A stretch of 64,000 bases of DNA, taken from Cognatiyoonia sp965661665. GTDB lineage: Bacteria > Pseudomonadota > Alphaproteobacteria > Rhodobacterales > Rhodobacteraceae. Below the pieces are notes generated by a model, which was not told where the DNA came from, ran no database searches, and saw nothing but the letters and a program-made list of their open reading frames with translations. Location: the NCBI RefSeq assembly GCF_965661665.1, contig NZ_CBFIEO010000011.1, positions 42,432 through 106,431 on the forward strand. The letters run 5' to 3'. Positions 24,311 through 30,807 of this stretch are shown here, piece by piece. Position 1 is the first letter of the stretch. Each line of letters begins with the position of its first letter. The translations under genes and the position numbers were made by a program.

Positions 24311-24730
24311 TTAGCGGGCGTTGAGCTTCTTTTCGTAAATCTCAGCATCGAAAGCGGGGCTATCTGAACGGTGGTAATAGCCTGATCGGGTGGCGATTTT
24401 TGCGAATCCCAGTTGGGTGTAGAGCGTGACGGCGGGCTGATTGTCAGCGGCAACTTCGAGGAAGATGCGAGTGACTGAGCGTTCTGTAAGTTGCCGTTCC
24501 AATTCAGCAAAGTTCGCTTGGGTGCGGCCTTGGCGCTGGTTCTCTGGGTGGGTGGCGACAGTCAGAATTTCGGCCTCATCCAGCACGATTGAGGCGATGA
24601 TGAAGGATGCCGCGTTGCCGATCAGGAGCGTGGTGTCTTGGGCGAGGAGCTGTGTTAATTCCGCCGCGCTCCAGCCCCGCGCATTCTGGAAGGCGGCGGC
24701 ATGGGTCGCGGCGAGGTCTTCGGCGCTCAT
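24311..24730 (-). CDS. rimI: GNAT acetyltransferase, RimI-like
   Basis: 139 residues of the GNAT fold, most like ribosomal-protein-alanine acetyltransferase RimI: strand EAEILTVATHPENQRQGRTQA, FLEVAADNQPAVTLYTQLGF and GYYHR. The acetyl-CoA loop reads RQGRTQ instead of the usual RxxGxG/A, a mild deviation that might weaken binding. ATG 24730 overlaps the tsaB stop in ATGA, and tsaB-rimI is a common pair. The product may acetylate S18 or another protein N terminus. Confidence 0.85.
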   Translation of the reverse strand: MSAEDLAATHAAAFQNARGWSAAELTQLLAQDTTLLIGNAASFIIASIVLDEAEILTVATHPENQRQGRTQANFAELERQLTERSVTRIFLEVAADNQPAVTLYTQLGFAKIATRSGYYHRSDSPAFDAEIYEKKLNAR

Positions 24731-25389
24731 CCGATGACGGTCGGAGGTTTGTCGCGCGACGGTGCCGCGTCTGCGGCGCGGATGTAGAGCGGGGCAGGGC
24801 GCGTCGGTATGTTGTCGATCTGAGATGCGGCGATCCCAATGATGCTTTCGATCAGCGATTGGCGGAGAGTTGTCACTGGCCATCCTGTCAGATCAGCGAT
24901 TTGGGTGGAGACACCCCCGATCACGGCTGGCGTTTCAAGTGGGCTGAGTTGCAGCAAGTCGGCTTGTGTTAGGTCACAAAGCGTCGGTCCTGACGATGTT
25001 TTACCGTCTTTGAAAAGCTGCGCGTATGCACGGTCGCGGCGTGCGTCGAGGCAGCTGAGAATGGTGCCTTCTTGTCCATGCGCTTGCGCTTCGAGTGTTG
25101 AGACGCCGATGGTGGGTTTACTAAGGCCCAGAGCCAGACCGCGGGCTGCGGAGACTGAGATGCGGATGCCAGTGAAGTTACCTGGCCCAATGCCAACGCC
25201 GATTGCATCCAGATCGGCCCATGAGAGGGAGGCGTCTTTGAGCATGTCTTCTAGCATGGGCATCAAGTGTTCGGCTTGTCCCCGTACCATTTCATCGACG
25301 CGGCTGGTGATGTGACCGTTACATAGTAAAGCGGCGGCGCAATGCGCCGCCGATGTGTCAAATGCCAAGATCGTTGGGTTAGGCGGCAA
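24727..25389 (-). CDS. tsaB: tRNA threonylcarbamoyladenosine biosynthesis protein TsaB
   Basis: 220 residues, the ASKHA-fold partner of TsaD and TsaE that makes t6A37 in ANN-decoding tRNAs. Seen: ILAFDTSAAHCAAALL at the N terminus, GVGIGPGNFTGIRISVSAARGLALG, and CLDARRDRAYAQLF. Normal length. The start overlaps the nfuA stop by eleven bases and the stop overlaps rimI in ATGA, so nfuA-tsaB-rimI is one operon. Confidence 0.93.
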   Translation of the reverse strand: MPPNPTILAFDTSAAHCAAALLCNGHITSRVDEMVRGQAEHLMPMLEDMLKDASLSWADLDAIGVGIGPGNFTGIRISVSAARGLALGLSKPTIGVSTLEAQAHGQEGTILSCLDARRDRAYAQLFKDGKTSSGPTLCDLTQADLLQLSPLETPAVIGGVSTQIADLTGWPVTTLRQSLIESIIGIAASQIDNIPTRPAPLYIRAADAAPSRDKPPTVIG

Positions 25390-25942
25390 CTGGGCGCACC
25401 TCTGTCACTTCGGGGATGTAGTGGCGCAGCAGGTTTTCGATGCCCATTTTCAATGTCAGGGTTGAAGATGGACAGCCCGCGCAGGCGCCTTGCATGTGCA
25501 GGTAAACCACGCCTCGCTCAAACCCGTGGAATGTGATGTCGCCACCGTCTTGTGCCACTGCTGGACGCACGCGGGTGTCGAGGAGCTCTTTGATCTGCGT
25601 GACGATCTCAGCGTCTTCGCCGGAATGCTCCGCATGGCCGCTGACTGGCTTGTGATCTGCCGCCATAACTGGTGCGCCGGATTGATAGTGCTCCATAATC
25701 GCGCCAAGCAGGGCCGGTTTGATGTGGTCCCATTCGACGTTGTTGGCCTTGGTAATGGTAACGAAATCAATTCCAAAGAACACCGCTTCGACGCCGTCAA
25801 CACCGAATAGGCGCTGGGCGAGGGGGGAACTTTCGGCCGCTTCAACGGTTGGGAAATCCGCGGTTCCGATCTCCAACACGTTTTCGCCTGGAAGGAACTT
25901 CAAGGTTGCTGGGTTTGGGGTGGATTCTGTCTGAATGAACAT
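25379..25942 (-). CDS. nfuA: Fe-S cluster scaffold protein NfuA
   Basis: 187 residues: N-terminal Nfu_N domain (MFIQTESTPNPATLKFLPG) and C-terminal NifU-like domain with the cluster-binding pair CAGC in MQGACAGCPSSTLTLKMGIE. It carries and delivers [4Fe-4S] clusters in the cytoplasm. ATG 25942 is chosen for the conserved MFIQTE start; an in-frame ATG at 25963 adds seven residues. The upstream region holds an Irr-like palindrome adjoining a good -35 element, which suggests iron-responsive control. Confidence 0.95.
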   Translation of the reverse strand: MFIQTESTPNPATLKFLPGENVLEIGTADFPTVEAAESSPLAQRLFGVDGVEAVFFGIDFVTITKANNVEWDHIKPALLGAIMEHYQSGAPVMAADHKPVSGHAEHSGEDAEIVTQIKELLDTRVRPAVAQDGGDITFHGFERGVVYLHMQGACAGCPSSTLTLKMGIENLLRHYIPEVTEVRPVAA

Positions 25943-25967
25943 CGCAGGTGCCTCCAAATTCATTTAA

Positions 25968-26026
25968 TAAATGAGGGTTTGACGCAGTGATGTCAAGGTT
26001 TAGAACGGTTCTAATCTGGTTCTAAA
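25968..26026 (-). promoter_or_regulatory. nfuA promoter with an iron-responsive (Irr/ICE-like) palindrome
   Basis: On the minus strand: -35 TTGACA (25991-25996), 17-base spacer, -10-like CATTTA (25968-25973). Directly upstream is TTAGAA-N3-TTCTAA (26000-26014), with a further half site (26020-26026 reads TTCTAAA on the plus strand). This fits the iron control element bound by Irr in Alphaproteobacteria. It overlaps the end of uspA. The promoter call is good; the regulator is inferred from motif and target. Confidence 0.55.
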
Positions 26027-26477
26027 CGATGGCCTCGATACGTTCTTTGGAAAGGTCACCTGGAACCATAGTAATGGGGAGGGGCAGCGTGCCTGCCTGA
26101 CGGCTGAGACTGCTGACCAATGGACCTGGCCCTTTGCTATCGGTGCCTGCGCCCAGAACGAGTGCTGCGATGTCGGGATCGTCAGCCACTTGGCCAAGGA
26201 TTTCCTGCACTGCTTCACCTTCTCGGATCACAAGTTCTGGATGCACATTCTGTTTGTCACGCATCCATTTTGCAAAAACCTCAAAATGTACTTCGATCCG
26301 TTCGCGAGCCTCTTCGCGCATGATGTTCCCAACGCCAATCCAGTGATTGAACTCTTCCGGCGGGATCACAGCGAGGACGGTGACGCCACCGCTTGTTCGT
26401 GCGGCGCACATGGCGGCATAGCGCATGGCGTTGAGGCATTCTTTGCTGTCATCCAGAACGACCATGAATTTACGCAT
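26022..26477 (-). CDS. Universal stress protein (UspA family)
   Basis: 151 residues of the Usp fold: MRKFMVVLDDSKECLNAMRYAAM at the N terminus, a long middle helix, ALVLGAGTDSKGPGPLVSSL and PITMVPGDL. The ATP motif G-x2-G-x9-G(S/T) is only partly kept (LGAGTDSKGPG), so nucleotide binding is uncertain. ATG 26477 follows AAGGAAAT. Its stop lies in the nfuA upstream region, so readthrough into nfuA is possible. Confidence 0.85.
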   Translation of the reverse strand: MRKFMVVLDDSKECLNAMRYAAMCAARTSGGVTVLAVIPPEEFNHWIGVGNIMREEARERIEVHFEVFAKWMRDKQNVHPELVIREGEAVQEILGQVADDPDIAALVLGAGTDSKGPGPLVSSLSRQAGTLPLPITMVPGDLSKERIEAIV

Positions 26478-26570
26478 TTGTGTTGATTTCCTTGGTGTGC
26501 ACGGCTGATCCGATAGTGACGGATGCCAAAGGTAAGAGCAACACCGAACGCGGGTTACGGCGAAGTCACT

Positions 26571-26589
26571 GGACCGCGCTTTGCGGTCC
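26571..26589. other. Seven-pair hairpin upstream of the DsbA-like pseudogene
   Basis: GGACCGC (26571-26577) and GCGGTCC (26583-26589) form a perfect stem with loop GCTTT in the 152-base gap between uspA and the pseudogene. No T run follows on either strand. Function unknown. Confidence 0.4.
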
Positions 26590-26629
26590 GTGCGATGCAA
26601 GGCGTGATGGTGACGGTTGGTGGTGTGAC

Positions 26630-27362
26630 TTGAAACGAAGACAGCTTCTAGTGTTGGGCGGGTTGGCAGCGTTTGTCGTTGGCTGGCGCGCGATCCCTGC
26701 TGTCTTTAACAGGCTGTCGTCAGGGTTTGATTTTGAAGAACTCGATACCCCAAGGGATTCCGCACTTTCGCCGGTGGAGAAGAGTCCGCGCCAATTGACG
26801 TGTTTGCAGGGCTAGACACGGGGCCAACGCCCGATTTGACGGCTGCGCGGGCAGCAGTGGATGCCGATATCACTTCGCAATTGTTCTATGCAAAGACAGA
26901 TGAGGATGCGGTGCAAGTTGCCTATTTCTCCGACTTCTACTGCCCGATCTGTCGCGTGATCAGCAGTGAACTGATCGAGGTGATGGTGGAGGAGCGGATT
27001 GAGGTCTCTTGGCATGGGACGCCGATCTTTGGGGGAGGCGTCAGAGCTTGCTGCGCGCGCAGCGATCGCGGCGGGGGCGCAAGGGGCCTATGTCACGTTC
27101 CACGATCTGCTGGTGTCGCGGCCGGTGGTGGTGAGCGTGCCGTACCTTCAAGGATTGGCGGGGGAGTTGGGGCTGGACGTGGCGCAGTTCACGGCCGATC
27201 TTATCATCTGATAAGACACAGGCCGTAATGAACCGTGCGGCGGCTCTGGCGGAGGTGTTTCGATTTATCGGGACGCCTTCGATGGTCGTTGAGTGCACGG
27301 TGTTTCAGGGCCGGATTTCGAAAACAAATCTTCGGCAATTGATTGCGATTGAGCGGGGCTGA
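26630..27362 (+). pseudogene. DsbA-family thioredoxin-like gene with three frameshifts
   Basis: Starts at TTG 26630 with KRRQLLVLGGLAAF, an export signal. Adding one G at 26754-26756 joins LDTP to GFRTFAGGEESAPIDVFAG and the thioredoxin part with CPIC in YFSDFYCPICRV. Removing one G at the G5 run 27031-27035 restores FGEASELAARAAIAAGAQGAY. Near 27200 a third shift leads to SSDKTQAVMNRAA, then FIGTPSMVV, ending TGA 27360-27362. The intact protein would be a periplasmic disulfide oxidoreductase of about 240 residues. Three independent indels make a living gene very unlikely; two are in G runs. Confidence 0.85.
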
Positions 27363-27380
27363 TCGCCACCGTAAGTGATA

Positions 27381-27407
27381 GCGCCCGGTCCTTAAAAAAC
27401 CGGGCGC
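27381..27407. other. Nine-pair hairpin between the DsbA-like pseudogene and trpS
   Basis: GCGCCCGGT (27381-27389) pairs perfectly with ACCGGGCGC (27399-27407). The loop holds an A5-6 tract; no T run follows the stem on either strand, so it is not a canonical terminator. It lies between two convergent genes and probably serves as a bidirectional end signal. Confidence 0.5.
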
Positions 27408-27498
27408 ACTGCTTGGGCTGCAAAGATGGGACGCAACCGGCCATGCCGGGGAACATGGTAATGCTGCGATACGGCGCCAGCGATTCAGTTTTATGACA

Positions 27499-28515
27499 CT
27501 AGCTGCGCAGGAACCCGACGATATCGTAGGCTTGCTGCAAGATCGGCTCCGCAATTTCGCGGGCTTTGTATGCGCCATCGCCAAGGATGCGGTCAATCTC
27601 TGCCGGGTCGTTCATCAGACGACACATTTCGTCGGAAATGGGCGCAAGTTTCGCGACAGCGAGGTCTGCCAAAGCAGGCTTAAATGTGCCCCAGCCAGCG
27701 CCTGCATATTCAGCGATCACGGCCTCCGGCGTTGTATCGTTCAGTGCAGAGTAAATATCTACGAGGTTCCGCGCCTCTGGCCGATCTTTTAAACCGTCCA
27801 GTGTTTCCGGAAGCGGCTCAGGATCGGTTTTTGCCTTTTTGAACTTCTTGGCGATCTTGTCGGCGTCATCGAGCATGTTCACACGCTCCATATCGCTTTC
27901 ACCTGACTTCGACATCTTCTTGGTCCCGTCGCGCAGGTTCATTACACGCGTGGCGGGGCCTTCGATCACGGGTTCTGTCAGCGGGAAGAAGTCAGTCTTG
28001 AAGTCGTGGTTGAACTTTGACGCGATGTCGCGGGTCAGTTCAACGTGCTGCTTCTGGTCCTCGCCCACTGGCACGTGTGTCGCGTGATAGAGCAGAATGT
28101 CTGCTGCCATCAGCGATGGGTAAGCGTAAAGTCCCAGCGACACTTTCTCTGCGTTGCTGCCTGCTTTGTCTTTGAACTGGGTCATGCGGTTCATCCAACC
28201 GACGCGCGCGACGCAGTTGAAGAGCCAGCAAAGCTCCACATGAGCGGAGACTTGCGATTGGTTGAAAAGAATCGACTTTGTCGGGTCGATGCCGGAGGCG
28301 AGCAAGCCCGCTGCGATTTCACGGGTGCCATCGCGCAGCTCTGCTGGATCCTGCCAAACGGTGATGGCGTGGAGGTCAACGACGCAATAAATCGTCTCCA
28401 TCTCGCCCTGCATGTCAGCCCAGCGCTTGATCGCACCAAGGTAGTTGCCAAGCTGCAAACCACCGGAAGGTTTGATGCCGGAAAAGACACGGGGTGTGAA
28501 TGTGGACTGGGTCAT
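27499..28515 (-). CDS. trpS: Tryptophanyl-tRNA synthetase
   Basis: 338 residues, class Ic synthetase charging tRNA-Trp. FSGIKPSGGLQLGNYLGA carries the HIGH-like motif in degenerate form, VGEDQKQHVELTRDIA binds substrate, and KKMSKSGES is the KMSKS loop. Normal length. It is followed upstream on the same strand by murJ and glnD, but a rhomboid-like gene on the opposite strand now sits between trpS and murJ. Confidence 0.97.
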   Translation of the reverse strand: MTQSTFTPRVFSGIKPSGGLQLGNYLGAIKRWADMQGEMETIYCVVDLHAITVWQDPAELRDGTREIAAGLLASGIDPTKSILFNQSQVSAHVELCWLFNCVARVGWMNRMTQFKDKAGSNAEKVSLGLYAYPSLMAADILLYHATHVPVGEDQKQHVELTRDIASKFNHDFKTDFFPLTEPVIEGPATRVMNLRDGTKKMSKSGESDMERVNMLDDADKIAKKFKKAKTDPEPLPETLDGLKDRPEARNLVDIYSALNDTTPEAVIAEYAGAGWGTFKPALADLAVAKLAPISDEMCRLMNDPAEIDRILGDGAYKAREIAEPILQQAYDIVGFLRS

Positions 28516-28597
28516 GTGTGTTGAACCGGGCTAGCATTATCAGAAAACGTCGCTTACCCATGCCAGAGCGTTTGGTCAATAACAACAGGACAGACCG

Positions 28598-29275
28598 ATG
28601 GAGCAGTTTGAACCGCCCGTGAACCCCCTTCCGCCAGTGGCGATTGCATTGGCGCTTTTGGTTTTTGGGGTAGAGCTGATTTTCAGCGCGGGGGAGACGG
28701 GGTTTGTTGGCGGGCCGGGGGCGGTTGGCTGGCGACTCAATGCGCTCAATGACTTTGGGTTCACGACGCTGGTTTGGGATTTCATTGTGGAGCGCGGGGA
28801 TTACAGCCTCGATGTTCTGCGCCGTTTCGTGACCTATCCGTTTGTGAGCGGGAGCTTTACCTCCGCCTTGTTCGGTGGGGCATTAATCTTGGCGTTGGGC
28901 AAGTTTGTGGGCGAAATTTTTGGCAATGTGCCGACGCTCATCGTGTTTGTTGTGGCGACCGTCTTTGGCGCGTTCGCCTTTGGCCTGTTGATTGGCGGGC
29001 AGTACCCGCTTTATGGCGCGTTCACGCCTGTTTACGGGCTGATCGGTGCTTACACCTATGTGATCTTCACACGGCTGGGGTCGGTGGGGGGCAACCAGCT
29101 TCAAGCGTTCCGGTTGATTGCAGTGCTGCTGGCGATCCAGTTGGTGTTTGGTCTGATCTTCGGTGACAACAAGATGTGGGTTGCAGAATTGGCGGGCTTT
29201 ATCGCGGGGTTCTGCTTGTCGATCCTTGCCGCGCCTGGCGGCTGGTCTGCGTTCTTGGCGCGGATGCGGGGTTAG
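28598..29275 (+). CDS. Rhomboid-like membrane protein lacking the catalytic dyad
   Basis: 225 residues with six hydrophobic segments arranged as in bacterial rhomboids. The loop that should hold the nucleophile GASGAVYGL reads GAFTPVYGL (F142, T143), and the sixth helix has VAELAGF where AHLGG carries the histidine. Both catalytic residues are therefore absent, so it is a pseudo-protease. The same degenerate form is what I recall from related Rhodobacterales, so the loss is old and the gene kept. It might bind membrane clients. Its stop overlaps the murJ stop by four bases (TTAG). Confidence 0.8.
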   Translation: MEQFEPPVNPLPPVAIALALLVFGVELIFSAGETGFVGGPGAVGWRLNALNDFGFTTLVWDFIVERGDYSLDVLRRFVTYPFVSGSFTSALFGGALILALGKFVGEIFGNVPTLIVFVVATVFGAFAFGLLIGGQYPLYGAFTPVYGLIGAYTYVIFTRLGSVGGNQLQAFRLIAVLLAIQLVFGLIFGDNKMWVAELAGFIAGFCLSILAAPGGWSAFLARMRG

Positions 29276-30807
29276 CTGCGCAGCGCGCGGAGAAACTCAC
29301 CCAGTTGGAAGGCCCCGATGAGGTGGCCAATGCCGAAATAGCTGACGATGCCAGCGACGACTAAGGCCGCAACGCCAAGCACGCTTGGAGTGCCAAGCGC
29401 GGCGCTGAGGCCAAGCAGCACGATCCCCATTCCGAGCGAGGCCGCGACGATCAGCCAGATGCGGCGTTTGAAACAGTCGTCAAACTGCGCCGACGGTCCC
29501 ATCCCTCGTGATCCCCGCCAAAGAAGGGCTACCATGGCCCAGCCCGTGGCTGTAGTGCCGATAGCGGCGGCAATATAGCCGATAACTGGGGCTAGGCCGA
29601 CGGCGATGACAGCATTCAGGATCATGGCGACGACCGCGTATTGGAAGGGACGCTTCGTATCTTCTCGCGCGAAAAAGAGCGGTTGGAGCGTCTTTTGCAT
29701 GACAAAGGCAGGAAGGCCCAAACCATAGACAGCCACGGCCAATGCGGTGGCTTGCGTGTCGGCGGTGTTGAACGCCCCACGTTCGAAAAGGACAGCAACC
29801 AGCGGGATTGGGATCACGATGAGCGCGACAGCGGCAGGAATGGTCAAGGCGAGGCTGACCTCACAGGCGCGGTTAAAGGCATCCTGACTGCCTGCTTCGT
29901 CACCCGCTTGCAGGCTTCGGGATAGGTGTGGGAGCAGGACCACGCCGATGGCAATACCGACAACGCCCAGTGGCAGTTGGTAAAGACGGTCGGCGTAGCT
30001 GAGCCATGCAATCGCGCCGTCAAAGAAGCTGGCCACTTGCCGTCCGACGAGCAAATTGATTTGCACCACACCGCCTGCCAGTGCGGCGGGCAGCGCGATG
30101 ATGGCGAGGCGTTTGAGTTCTGGTGTCAGACGCGGGCGGGAGATATTCAGTTGATACCCTGCGTTTTTGGCCGCAAACCAAACCAGTGTGAGTTGCGCGA
30201 TACCAGCGATCGGGACAGCGGCGGCGAGCGCGAAGCCCACATCGCCCGCGACTGGGTCAGGTTCCGCCAGATAAACATACGCGATTGCTGCCACGAAGAT
30301 GATATTGAGCAAAACAGGTGCGGCGGCGGCGGCGGTGAAGCGCCCCACGGCGTTCAACACGCCCGACAGCAAAGCCGCGAACGAGATAAATAGGATATAT
30401 GGGAAGGCAAAGCGACCGTAGAGCACTGCCAGATCAAACCGCTCATCCCCGCGAAAACCAGACGCCATCAGCATCACTAACACTGGCATGAAAATCATCC
30501 CAATGATCGTGAAGGCAGTCAGTACAAAGCCAAGTCCGACAAAGGCGTCTTGCGCAAAGCGGTGTGGGTCATCCCCGCCTTCGACTTTTTTGGAAAACAT
30601 CGGCACGAAGGCCATGTTGAACGCCCCTTCCGCAAAGAAGCGGCGGAATAGGTTGGGGAGCGAGAAGGCGATAAGGAAGGCTTCTGCAACGGGTCCCGTG
30701 CCAAGCGTTGCGGCGATCAGGATGTCGCGGACAAAGCCAAGGATACGGCTGAGCATCGTCCAAATACCGACGGTGAAAAAGCCAGCCATGAGGCGGATCG
30801 GCTTCAT
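29272..30807 (-). CDS. murJ: Lipid II flippase MurJ
   Basis: 511 residues, about 14 membrane helices of the MOP superfamily (MviN). Moves lipid II across the inner membrane for peptidoglycan synthesis. Seen: SRILGFVRDILIAATLGTG near residue 20, FRRFFAEGAFNMAFVP, and the amphipathic PALAGGVVQINLLVGRQVAS. ATG 30807 overlaps the glnD stop in ATGA, so glnD-murJ are cotranscribed. Confidence 0.95.
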   Translation of the reverse strand: MKPIRLMAGFFTVGIWTMLSRILGFVRDILIAATLGTGPVAEAFLIAFSLPNLFRRFFAEGAFNMAFVPMFSKKVEGGDDPHRFAQDAFVGLGFVLTAFTIIGMIFMPVLVMLMASGFRGDERFDLAVLYGRFAFPYILFISFAALLSGVLNAVGRFTAAAAAPVLLNIIFVAAIAYVYLAEPDPVAGDVGFALAAAVPIAGIAQLTLVWFAAKNAGYQLNISRPRLTPELKRLAIIALPAALAGGVVQINLLVGRQVASFFDGAIAWLSYADRLYQLPLGVVGIAIGVVLLPHLSRSLQAGDEAGSQDAFNRACEVSLALTIPAAVALIVIPIPLVAVLFERGAFNTADTQATALAVAVYGLGLPAFVMQKTLQPLFFAREDTKRPFQYAVVAMILNAVIAVGLAPVIGYIAAAIGTTATGWAMVALLWRGSRGMGPSAQFDDCFKRRIWLIVAASLGMGIVLLGLSAALGTPSVLGVAALVVAGIVSYFGIGHLIGAFQLGEFLRALRS

